Below are positions 1-6,132 of a stretch of DNA of 13,819 bases, piece by piece (the first letter of the stretch is position 1; each line of letters begins with the position of its first letter). Location: NCBI GenBank assembly GCA_964592815.1, contig CAZQGE010000034.1, positions 1 to 13,819 of the forward strand, read 5' to 3'. Made by a program: the position numbers and the translations under genes. The DNA is from CAZQGE01 sp964592815 (GTDB lineage Bacteria > Bacillota > Clostridia > Christensenellales > CAG-917). Under the pieces are notes generated by a model. That model had not been told where the DNA came from and searched no databases. It was given only the letters and a program-made list of their open reading frames with translations.

Positions 1-181
1 ACAAAATATAATAGCAAATTTACGACTTTGCTTGAAAAAAATCTATTTGCTTGAATAATCCTAGATTAGTTTACATTATTTTTATGCAATTATTTGAAAG
101 GTTGAAACAAAAACGAAACATAATTAAATTATGATAGAAACGCGGTGAGTGCGTCAACAAAAAACTTTTCCTTGAAACCGC

Positions 182-210
182 TTGCATAAAAGTTTTGCGT
201 ATGATAAAAT
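182..210 (+). promoter_or_regulatory. Candidate sigma-A promoter of secG
   Basis: TTGCAT (182-187) and TAAAAT (205-210) are separated by 17 nt, close to the sigma-A consensus. Transcription would start near 217, just before the secG ribosome binding site, giving a very short leader. This argues against translation from the TTG at 195, which would lie upstream of the start point. The rest of 1-233 shows no gene on either strand. Prediction from sequence only. Confidence 0.45.
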
Positions 211-233
211 TATCAAGAATTTCGGAGGTACTT

Positions 234-548
234 ATGCTTAGCATATTTGATTTTATATTAGCTGGAACAGTTGAAAATCCTGGTGGAACTATTCCGACCA
301 CTATTCGCAACAATGTTGTTATGGCGTTTTCAATTTTGATGGTTTTGGCATCTATTGCTATGATTGTTATTGTTATGATGCAAAAGGGCACTAATGATAA
401 CGTTGGAGTCATTTCGGGAGCGTCTGATACTTTTTACGGCAAAAATAAAAAAAGAGGTAAGGAAAGCCTTTTGAAAAGAATTACATTAGGCATTTTCATT
501 TTCATCTTGGTATGCGCCATTATAACAACAGTAGTTGCTTGGGCGTAA
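234..548 (+). CDS. secG: Preprotein translocase subunit SecG
   Basis: SecG is the small membrane subunit of the SecYEG channel and assists SecA-driven protein export. The 104-residue product has two hydrophobic segments (about 27-49 and 84-103). Between them are the family hallmarks: QKG at 50-52 and a SGASDTFYGKNK loop at 61-72. The ATG at 234 is chosen because GGAGG (224-228) sits 5 nt upstream; an in-frame TTG at 195 has no such site. The first 25 or so residues, before the first membrane segment, are longer than in the typical SecG of about 75 residues. A strong terminator follows directly, so the gene looks monocistronic. The frequent neighbour rnr (RNase R) is not between secG and smpB here. 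Confidence 0.93.
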   Translation: MLSIFDFILAGTVENPGGTIPTTIRNNVVMAFSILMVLASIAMIVIVMMQKGTNDNVGVISGASDTFYGKNKKRGKESLLKRITLGIFIFILVCAIITTVVAWA

Positions 549-565
549 TTGCTTAAAAGAATGTT

Positions 566-592
566 ACGGCTCCAACGGAGCCGTTTTTTTTT
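566..592 (+). terminator. Intrinsic terminator after secG
   Basis: A perfect 8-bp stem, ACGGCTCC (566-573) with GGAGCCGT (577-584), has a 3-nt loop and runs into nine consecutive T (584-592). It begins 17 nt after the secG stop codon. Confidence 0.92.
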
Positions 593-601
593 GGAATTAT
601 G

Positions 602-630
602 TTGTTTAGGGCAAAAATCTAGGATATAAT
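602..630 (+). promoter_or_regulatory. Candidate promoter for smpB
   Basis: TTGTTT (602-607) and a perfect TATAAT (625-630) are spaced by 17 nt, between the secG terminator and smpB. It would leave a 5' leader of about 110 nt. A consensus TTGACA also occurs at 647-652 but lacks a convincing -10 box at the right distance. Confidence 0.4.
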
Positions 631-747
631 ATATACAATTATTCTATTGACATAAAGTGCAATATCTAAGCAATCTATCTCACACAAAATCTTGAAACAA
701 AAAATATGATTTATTAGATACGCAATAAAAAGGGTAAAATATTAAAT

Positions 748-1191
748 ATGAAAATTGTTGCTACAAATAAAAAAGCCTACCACGATTACTTTGTTGAGGA
801 CACCTATGAAGCAGGAATTGTGCTTGTGGGAAGCGAAGTAAAATCTATTCGTCAAGGGGCAGTAAATCTCCGTGACAGTTTTGCTATTGTCAAAAACGGA
901 GAGATTTGGCTTATTGGCGCACATATTTCACCATATAAAATGGGTAGCTATTTCAATGTTGACCCTACACGAACAAGAAAATTGCTTCTTAATAGGGTGG
1001 AAATAAATAAATTGATTGGAAAAGTTCAACAAAAAGGATTCACTCTTGTTCCGCTTAAAATTTATTTCAAAGATTCGCTTGTCAAAATCGAGCTTGGACT
1101 TTGCAAAGGTAAGGAACTCTTTGACAAACGCGAAACATTGAAAAGGCGTGAGGAAGACAGAAAAATGGAGCGCATACTTAAGGAATATTAA
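748..1191 (+). CDS. smpB: SsrA-binding protein SmpB
   Basis: SmpB binds transfer-messenger RNA and brings it to stalled ribosomes, so that the incomplete peptide is tagged and the ribosome released. The 147-residue protein has the usual family length. It shows the SmpB signatures: ATNKKAYHDY near the start, the core G-S-E-V-K-S-I-R (29-36) followed by G-A-V-N-L-R-D-S-F, and the lysine/arginine-rich tail from about residue 120 that enters the decoding centre. The ribosome binding site is weak (AGGG at 731-734, about 13 nt upstream). No tmRNA gene (ssrA) was recognised nearby, although it is often adjacent. The methionine operon starts 54 nt downstream with no terminator between, so read-through is possible. 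Confidence 0.95.
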   Translation: MKIVATNKKAYHDYFVEDTYEAGIVLVGSEVKSIRQGAVNLRDSFAIVKNGEIWLIGAHISPYKMGSYFNVDPTRTRKLLLNRVEINKLIGKVQQKGFTLVPLKIYFKDSLVKIELGLCKGKELFDKRETLKRREEDRKMERILKEY

Positions 1192-1205
1192 AATATATAC
1201 GTCAA

Positions 1206-1224
1206 TTCCAATATATAATTGGAA
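1206..1224 (+). promoter_or_regulatory. Inverted repeat over a TATAAT box before metY
   Basis: TTCCAAT (1206-1212) and ATTGGAA (1218-1224) form a perfect 7-bp inverted repeat with a 5-nt spacer. The right half overlaps a TATAAT (1214-1219) that could be the -10 box of the metY-metA operon, although the matching -35 box is poor. A dimeric repressor bound here would block transcription. There is no room for a SAM riboswitch or T-box in this 54-nt gap. Regulation is inferred; the repeat is visible. Confidence 0.35.
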
Positions 1225-1245
1225 CTAAAAACAAGGAGAAACGCT

Positions 1246-2526
1246 ATGAGTAAAATCGAAACAAAATGCGTGCAAGGTGGCTACACTCCCAAAAACGGAG
1301 AACCAAGACAAATACCTATTGTTCAAAGCACAACTTTCAAATATGACACAAGCGAAGATATGGCAAAGTTGTTTGATTTGGAAGCAAGCGGTTATTTTTA
1401 TACTCGCCTCCAAAATCCAACCAACGATTACGTTGCAAACAAAATTTGCGAAATGGAAGGCGGAACGTCTGCTATGTTGACGTCAAGTGGACAAGCAGCA
1501 AACTTTTACGCTGTTTTTAATATTGCAACTTGTGGCGACCACGTTATTGCAAGTTCTACAATCTATGGCGGTACATACAACCTCTTTGCTGTTACAATGA
1601 AAAAAATGGGCATTGATTTTACGTTTGTTTCGCCTGATATTTCTGATGAGGAATTATATAAAGCATTCAAACCAAACACAAAGGCAGTTTTCGGCGAAAC
1701 TATTGCAAACCCTGCTTTGACAATCTTTGACATAGAGCGTTTTGCAAAAGCTGCGCACGCTCACGGTGTTCCATTGATTGTTGACAACACTTTTGCAACG
1801 CCAGTAAATTGTCGTCCTTTTGAATGGGGAGCTGACATCGTTACACATTCAACAACAAAATATATGGACGGCCACGGCGCAGCAGTCGGCGGCTGCATTG
1901 TTGACAGCGGCAAATTTGATTGGTTGAAATATGCAGATAAATATCCAGGACTTTGCCAACCAGATTATAGCTATCACGGTGTAACTTATGCTGAAAGATT
2001 TGGCAAAGAGGGCGCATTTATAATGAAAGCTACGGCACAACTTATGAGAGATTTTGGTTCAATTCAATCTCCGCAAAATGCATTTTTGCTTAATTTAGGT
2101 CTTGAAAGTTTGCACGTTCGCATTAAAAGACATTGTGAGAACGCACAAAAAATTTCCGAATATCTAAACAATAATCCCAAAATTTCTTGGGTGTCATATA
2201 GCGGACTTAAAAATGATAAAAACTACGCCTTAGCACAAAAATATCTAAAAGACGGCAGTTGTGGAGTTATAAGTTTTGGTGTAAAAGGTGGCAGAAAAGC
2301 AGCAGAAGCCTTTATGAAAGAACTTAAAATTATAGCAATCGAAACCCACGTTGCAGATGCAAGGAGCTGTTGTTTACACCCTGCCAGCGCAACACACCGC
2401 CAAATGAATGACCAAGAGTTGTTTGCAGCAGGCGTTTCGCCAGACCTTATTAGATTGTCTGTCGGAATTGAAAATGCAGACGACCTCATTGAAGACATAC
2501 AGAACGCGTTGAATAAACTTAATTAG
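1246..2526 (+). CDS. metY: O-acetylhomoserine sulfhydrylase (PLP-dependent)
   Basis: This cytoplasmic enzyme of the Cys/Met-metabolism PLP family makes homocysteine from O-acetylhomoserine and sulfide. The 426-residue length fits the OAH sulfhydrylase branch, which is longer than typical cystathionine gamma-synthases of about 380 residues. Visible landmarks are the phosphate-binding SSGQAA (80-85), D180 expected to contact the PLP ring nitrogen, K205 in HSTTKYMDGH as the Schiff-base lysine, and R403 in LIRLSVGIE for the substrate carboxylate. The ATG at 1246 is preferred over an in-frame TTG at 1219 because AAGGAG lies at 1233-1238. The neighbouring metA supplies the substrate, and the pair is only 11 nt apart. 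A methionine gamma-lyase or cystathionine enzyme is less likely, given length and context. Confidence 0.92.
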   Translation: MSKIETKCVQGGYTPKNGEPRQIPIVQSTTFKYDTSEDMAKLFDLEASGYFYTRLQNPTNDYVANKICEMEGGTSAMLTSSGQAANFYAVFNIATCGDHVIASSTIYGGTYNLFAVTMKKMGIDFTFVSPDISDEELYKAFKPNTKAVFGETIANPALTIFDIERFAKAAHAHGVPLIVDNTFATPVNCRPFEWGADIVTHSTTKYMDGHGAAVGGCIVDSGKFDWLKYADKYPGLCQPDYSYHGVTYAERFGKEGAFIMKATAQLMRDFGSIQSPQNAFLLNLGLESLHVRIKRHCENAQKISEYLNNNPKISWVSYSGLKNDKNYALAQKYLKDGSCGVISFGVKGGRKAAEAFMKELKIIAIETHVADARSCCLHPASATHRQMNDQELFAAGVSPDLIRLSVGIENADDLIEDIQNALNKLN

Positions 2527-2537
2527 GAGATACAACC

Positions 2538-3440
2538 GTGCCAATAATAATTCCAAATGATTTACCCGCATATTCAAATCTCACAAAAGAAAAAATATTT
2601 ATTATGGATTTGGAAAGGGCAGGAAACCAAGATATACGACCAATAGAAATCGCAATTCTAAATCTTATGCCTACAAAGGAAGAAACCGAAACCCAACTGT
2701 TAAGACTTTTGGGAAATTCTCCTTTGCAAGTAAATATAACTTTTATCAAAACTAAGTCTTACAAAAGTACACACGTATCTGAAGACCATATGAAAAAGTT
2801 TTATAAGAGTTTAGATAAGGTTAAAAAAATGAAGTTTGACGGAATGATTGTTACTGGCGCGCCTGTTGAAACTATGCCATTTGAGGAAGTCAAATATTGG
2901 TCTGAGCTTGAAGAAATTTTAGATTTTGCAAAAACAAACGTAACTAGCACAATTTATATTTGTTGGGGTGCGCAAGCAGCAATGTATCATAATTTCGGCA
3001 TAAATAAAATTCCTCTTGACAAAAAGCTGTTTGGAATTTTCCCAACACACGCTGTTGTGGAAAACGATATGTTGCTAAAAGGGTTGGACGATGAATTTTA
3101 TATTCCTAATTCAAGACACACAAGAGTTGACGAAGATGCCGTAAGACAATGTAAAGATATAAAAATTTTGGCAGAATCTGAACAAGCTGGCATAGCCATT
3201 GCTAAAACGCACGACAATAAAAGTTTCTTCTTTATGGGACACGTCGAGTATGACCGCTATACTTTAAGGAAGGAGTATTTGAGAGACGTTGACAAGGGAT
3301 TGACCATTGAAAAACCGATAAACTATTTTGACGGTAACAATTTAGATGATGTAAAAATGAAATGGAAGTCAACCGCCAATTTGCTTTTTTATAATTGGAT
3401 TAACTATTATGTATATCAAGTTACGCCGTTCAGACTGTAA
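2538..3440 (+). CDS. metA: Homoserine O-acetyltransferase (MetA family)
   Basis: This enzyme activates the hydroxyl of homoserine with an acyl-CoA, the committed step of methionine synthesis. The 300-residue protein is colinear with the MetA/HTS family, including NLMPTKEETETQLLRLLGN (42-60). The catalytic cysteine is C142 in CWGAQAA; H235 and E237 in GHVEYDR complete the active site. Residue 111 is glutamate (PVETM). In studied MetA proteins, Glu at this position goes with acetyl-CoA and Gly with succinyl-CoA, so acetylation is inferred despite the common family name homoserine O-succinyltransferase. This matches the O-acetylhomoserine sulfhydrylase just upstream. The start is GTG at 2538, preceded by AGGAGA (2525-2530) overlapping the metY stop, so the two are probably translationally coupled. 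Confidence 0.93.
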   Translation: MPIIIPNDLPAYSNLTKEKIFIMDLERAGNQDIRPIEIAILNLMPTKEETETQLLRLLGNSPLQVNITFIKTKSYKSTHVSEDHMKKFYKSLDKVKKMKFDGMIVTGAPVETMPFEEVKYWSELEEILDFAKTNVTSTIYICWGAQAAMYHNFGINKIPLDKKLFGIFPTHAVVENDMLLKGLDDEFYIPNSRHTRVDEDAVRQCKDIKILAESEQAGIAIAKTHDNKSFFFMGHVEYDRYTLRKEYLRDVDKGLTIEKPINYFDGNNLDDVKMKWKSTANLLFYNWINYYVYQVTPFRL

Positions 3441-3539
3441 TATAACAATTTTTTGCGACTAAAAAGTAACATTTTATATGCTACAAAAAGTGAGAGTTGA
3501 AGCACCTAAAAAAACGGATAATTATGTAAAATAAAAAAC

Positions 3540-3570
3540 TAGAAAATGCTTGCTATGCAAGCATTTTCTA
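3540..3570. terminator. Bidirectional terminator between metA and the repeat/tRNA region
   Basis: A perfect 14-bp stem (3540-3553 with 3557-3570) has a TAT loop. On the minus strand it is followed by a T-rich tract (GTTTTTTATTTT), a good terminator for transcripts coming from the tRNA side. On the plus strand, the T residues within and just after the stem are fewer, so it is a weaker stop for metY-metA, 100 nt after the metA stop codon. No other terminator candidate was seen between metA and this point. Confidence 0.75.
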
Positions 3571-3632
3571 TTTGTGTATAAAAACACAGTACTCAGTATG
3601 CTTTTTGGTGCCGGTGAACGGACTTGTAGTGA

Positions 3633-3732
3633 NNNNNNNNNNNNNNNNNNNNNNNNNNNNNNNNNNNNNNNNNNNNNNNNNNNNNNNNNNNNNNNNNNNN
3701 NNNNNNNNNNNNNNNNNNNNNNNNNNNNNNNN
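3633..3732. other. Assembly gap (100 N)
   Basis: Exactly 100 unknown bases, the usual placeholder for a gap of unknown size. The left flank ends at base 32 of the 130-bp repeat unit and the right flank resumes at base 33, so removing the gap would give a seamless unit. The true missing sequence is therefore probably a whole number of further units, possibly none. Confidence 0.95.
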
Positions 3733-3811
3733 GCAAGAGGCGAACGTAATAGCAAAGAGAAAATCTTTGCGTCAGCAAGAGGTTTCAAGTCCAAGAACCG
3801 AATAAAAAAAG

Positions 3812-3831
3812 GACACAGAATTAACTGTGTC
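3812..3831 (-). terminator. Second copy of the tRNA-Leu terminator, inside the repeat array
   Basis: The stem GACACAG (3812-3818) with CTGTGTC (3825-3831), loop AATTAA, is extended by a G-T pair and flanking A-T pairs. It is followed on the minus strand by a run of T. It is a copy, one repeat unit further on, of the terminator that directly follows the tRNA gene. Confidence 0.7.
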
Positions 3832-3936
3832 TTTTTGGTGCCGGTGAACGGACTTGTAGTGAGCAAGAGGCGAACGTAATAGCAAAGAGAAAATCTTTGC
3901 GTCAGCAAGAGGTTTCATGTCCAAGAACCGAATAAA

Positions 3937-3966
3937 AAAAAGACACAGAATTAACTGTGTCTTTTT
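3937..3966 (-). terminator. Intrinsic terminator of the tRNA-Leu gene
   Basis: The stem AAAGACACAG (3939-3948) with CTGTGTCTTT (3955-3964), 6-nt loop, can be extended by two more A-T pairs. It is followed on the minus strand by seven T (complement of 3934-3940). It starts directly after the encoded CCA end of the tRNA. Confidence 0.88.
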
Positions 3967-4052
3967 GGTGCCGGTGAACGGACTTGAACCGTTACGATGT
4001 TGCCATCACAGGATTTTGAGTCCAGCGCGTCTGCCAATTTCACCACACCGGC
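3966..4052 (-). tRNA. tRNA-Leu (anticodon CAA)
   Basis: An 87-nt class II tRNA with encoded CCA. The acceptor stem GCCGGTG/CACCGGC, discriminator A, T arm AACGG-TTCAAGT-CCGTT and a long variable arm (GATG-GCAA-CATC) all pair; the long variable arm is typical of leucine tRNAs. The anticodon loop is CTCAAAA, giving anticodon CAA (plus-strand TTG at 4016-4018), which reads UUG codons. One oddity is a T-T mismatch as the second pair of the anticodon stem (CTGGA against TCCTG). It has its own promoter upstream and terminator downstream. Its last 21 nt recur in the adjacent tandem repeats. Confidence 0.95.
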
Positions 4053-4061
4053 GCAAGTAGT

Positions 4062-4090
4062 AATATATCATATATGATTTTTCCTTGCAA
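4062..4090 (-). promoter_or_regulatory. Promoter of tRNA-Leu
   Basis: On the minus strand, TTGCAA (4085-4090) and TATATT (4062-4067) are separated by 17 nt. The -10 box ends 9 nt before the first base of the tRNA, so transcription would start almost at the mature 5' end. Confidence 0.65.
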
Positions 4091-4181
4091 CTAAATTTTA
4101 GAACTTTTTATAAAATAATACTACTTTTTCTACAAAAAATTTTTAATTTCATTTTGTAAACCTTGCATTTTCCTTTTCTTC

Positions 4182-4209
4182 TTGACTTTATGATATTCAT
4201 ATCTATAAT
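4182..4209 (+). promoter_or_regulatory. Promoter of the M20 peptidase / pyrophosphatase / redox gene run
   Basis: TTGACT (4182-4187) and a perfect TATAAT (4204-4209) are spaced by 16 nt, with an expected start near 4216 and a leader of about 23 nt. It is the clearest promoter ahead of the plus-strand genes from 4239 to 9126, which have short or no gaps between them. Confidence 0.65.
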
Positions 4210-4238
4210 ATATTAGTATATTTAACATTAGAGGGCTT

Positions 4239-5552
4239 ATGAAAAATTCAGATATTTATGCAAAAAGTTTTAGCAAACTCATTCAAAAACCCACCGTAAC
4301 AAATAGCGGCGACCAATATTTTGAACAATTTCAACAAGTGTTAAAAGAAGAATTCCCAAAAACATTTGAGAATTTACAACTGACTAAAGTTGGTGGAAAC
4401 GCTTTGTTATTCAAATGGAAAGGCAAAGATAGTTCTCGTCCTATAATTTTGATGGCGCACCAAGACGTAGTTCCTGCAAATGACTTAGGTTGGAAATATC
4501 CTCCTTTTTCTGGACAAATTGCCGATGGAAAAGTTTGGGGCAGAGGTGCTATGGACTGCAAAAATACGGTTTTTTGCACAATGTCTGCTGTTGAGGAATT
4601 GCTTGAAGAAGGTGTAACTCCTAATCAAGACGTATATTTGAGTTTTAGTGATAATGAAGAAACTGGCGGACAAGGGGCGGTATTTGCTCGTGATTGGTTT
4701 ATTAAAAATAATATAAAGCCCGTTATGGTAATTGACGAAGGCGGTGCTATTGTTGAAAATGCGTTTCCTGGAATGGTGAAACCGTATGCTATGGTTGGAA
4801 TTTTGGAAAAGGGTTACTGCGATATTAAATTTATTGCAAAATCAGCAGGAGGACACTCATCAACACCTCCAAAAAATACGCCATTTGTCAGACTGTCAAA
4901 ACTTATCAATTATTTTTCAACGCACAACATTTTCAAATATGAAATGTCACCTGCGGCAGAAGCAATGCTTTACAACTTGTCTGACGGTTTAAGCGGAATT
5001 TTGAAGTTTATAACCAAAAACGTTAAATTGTTTAAGCCTTTGATTGTAAAAGTTTTGCCTAAACTTACACCTATGGGAGACGCTCTTTTTGCAACTACAA
5101 TGGTATTTACAATGGCTAAGGGTGCAGATGCTCCAAACGTAATTCCAGAACAGGCTTGGGTTGTTGCAAACTTGCGTTATTCACCACAAGAGGACGTTGA
5201 CAAAACAATTGAAAAAATTCGCAAAATTGCAAAAAAATACGATTGTGAAATTGAACTTTCTAACAACCGTCCAGCTTGTCCAATGGTTGACATAAACGGC
5301 GCAGATTACAATTATTTTATTGATACTCTGAAATCTGTATATCCTGAAATTGGGGTAGCTCCTTACGTTATTTTTGGCGGAACAGATTGCAGAACTATGC
5401 AAGAAATTGCCCCTTGCGCTTTGCGTTGCGCCCCCAACTTTTTAACTGAACAACAGTTGCATAGTATGCACGCAGCCAATGAAAATATTGACATTAGTTC
5501 GCTTGAAGGCGGAATAAAATTTTATAAGGAATTTATCAAAAATTTCAAATAA
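4239..5552 (+). CDS. M20 family zinc metallopeptidase, carboxypeptidase S-like
   Basis: The 437-residue protein belongs to the peptidase M20 family of two-metal amidohydrolases that trim small peptides or N-acyl amino acids. Visible metal and catalytic residues are H74 and D76 (MAHQDVVP), bridging D106 (GRGAMDCKN), catalytic E140 with metal ligand E141 (DNEETGG), D166 (VIDEGG) and H411 near the C-terminus. The dimerisation domain insert starts around GGHSSTP (204-210). The run W-K-Y-P-P-F-S-G followed by D-G-K-V-W-G-R-G is typical of the CPS1/PM20D1-like branch. No signal peptide is seen, so it is probably cytoplasmic. GAGGG (4231-4235) precedes the ATG. Substrate cannot be read from sequence; dipeptides or N-acyl amino acids are the family options. 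The pyrophosphatase gene follows after 16 nt. Confidence 0.88.
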   Translation: MKNSDIYAKSFSKLIQKPTVTNSGDQYFEQFQQVLKEEFPKTFENLQLTKVGGNALLFKWKGKDSSRPIILMAHQDVVPANDLGWKYPPFSGQIADGKVWGRGAMDCKNTVFCTMSAVEELLEEGVTPNQDVYLSFSDNEETGGQGAVFARDWFIKNNIKPVMVIDEGGAIVENAFPGMVKPYAMVGILEKGYCDIKFIAKSAGGHSSTPPKNTPFVRLSKLINYFSTHNIFKYEMSPAAEAMLYNLSDGLSGILKFITKNVKLFKPLIVKVLPKLTPMGDALFATTMVFTMAKGADAPNVIPEQAWVVANLRYSPQEDVDKTIEKIRKIAKKYDCEIELSNNRPACPMVDINGADYNYFIDTLKSVYPEIGVAPYVIFGGTDCRTMQEIAPCALRCAPNFLTEQQLHSMHAANENIDISSLEGGIKFYKEFIKNFK

Positions 5553-5568
5553 ATAATTGGAGATAGTT

Positions 5569-6102
5569 ATGAATATTTGGCATAGTATCGATGAAAAAAG
5601 AATAAGTCCAACAGATTTTGTTGCGGTTATTGAAATTTCTAAAGGCAGTAAGAATAAGTATGAACTCGATAAAGAAACGGGTTGTTTGATTCTTGACAGA
5701 GTGCTTTATACCTCAACACACTATCCGGCAAACTATGGTTTTGTGCCATTGACGTATTCAGAGGATAACGACCCTTTGGACGTTTTGGTTTTATGTAGCG
5801 AGCCTATTGTGCCACTTGCGCTTGTTAGATGTTATCCTATCGGCGTGGTTATGATGGAGGACAGCGGCGAGATGGATTACAAAATTATTGCCATTCCGTT
5901 CAAGGACCCTACTTGGAATATATATCACGATATATGTGACCTTCCACCTCATATTATGGATGAAATCTCGCACTTTTTCAGAGTATATAAACAGCTTGAA
6001 GGCAAAGAAACTGCCGTATTCAAGGTGAAAGATAAACAATTTGCGGAACTCATCTTAAAAGACAACATTGAAGAATACAAAAAGAAATTCGGTAAAAAGT
6101 AA
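5569..6102 (+). CDS. ppa: Inorganic pyrophosphatase, family I
   Basis: This soluble enzyme hydrolyses pyrophosphate to phosphate, pulling biosynthetic reactions forward. The 177-residue protein has the family I length and signature: D66, D68 and D71 in EDNDPLDVLVL bind the catalytic Mg ions, and K30, E32, R44, Y56, D103, K105, Y140 and K141 match the known active-site set by position. It is clearly not the larger family II (DHH) enzyme found in many other Bacillota. The ATG at 5569 is chosen over a TTG at 5557 because GGAGA (5559-5563) lies just upstream. It sits in a run with the M20 peptidase (16 nt before) and the GlpA-like gene (30 nt after), so co-transcription is likely. Confidence 0.94.
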   Translation: MNIWHSIDEKRISPTDFVAVIEISKGSKNKYELDKETGCLILDRVLYTSTHYPANYGFVPLTYSEDNDPLDVLVLCSEPIVPLALVRCYPIGVVMMEDSGEMDYKIIAIPFKDPTWNIYHDICDLPPHIMDEISHFFRVYKQLEGKETAVFKVKDKQFAELILKDNIEEYKKKFGKK

Positions 6103-6132
6103 AGTTATCGAAATACTAAATAGGTGATAGAT

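Larger units (their letters stand above)
3601..3960. repeat. 130-bp tandem repeat derived from the tRNA-Leu 3' end, interrupted by an N gap
   Basis: One complete unit spans 3831-3960. Another is split by the gap: 3601-3632 are its first 32 bases and 3733-3830 its last 98. The complete unit and the split one differ at only two of the positions that can be compared (A3788/T3918 and G3811/A3941). Read on the minus strand, a unit is a transcription terminator, then about 75 nt of spacer, then the last 21 nt of tRNA-Leu including CCA. The spacer contains a perfect hairpin (GCAAAGA/TCTTTGC, 3882-3900) and a 9-bp direct repeat, AGCAAGAGG (3862-3870 and 3904-3912). The unit also has imperfect inverted ends (3842-3856 against 3916-3930). 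Reading frames crossing it are not credible genes. Copy number is unknown because of the gap. Confidence 0.9.

Noticed and set aside
164..196. Inverted repeat AAAACTTTT / AAAAGTTTT upstream of secG
   Set aside because: Short, purely A/T apart from one base, with an 18-nt loop; likely chance pairing in AT-rich DNA.
1192..1245. SAM riboswitch ahead of the methionine genes
   Set aside because: The gap is only 54 nt, too short for any known SAM riboswitch followed by an expression platform.
3550..3908. Open frames through the repeat array on both strands
   Set aside because: They read across the N gap, repeat terminator and tRNA sequence, have no ribosome binding site, and are by-products of the repeat.
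3601..3960. CRISPR array
   Set aside because: Units are near-identical over their full 130 bp with no variable spacers, and they contain tRNA and terminator sequence.
3831..3960. Degenerate tandem tRNA genes
   Set aside because: Only the last 21 nt of the tRNA are present in each unit; no matching acceptor 5' strand, D arm or anticodon arm can be found.
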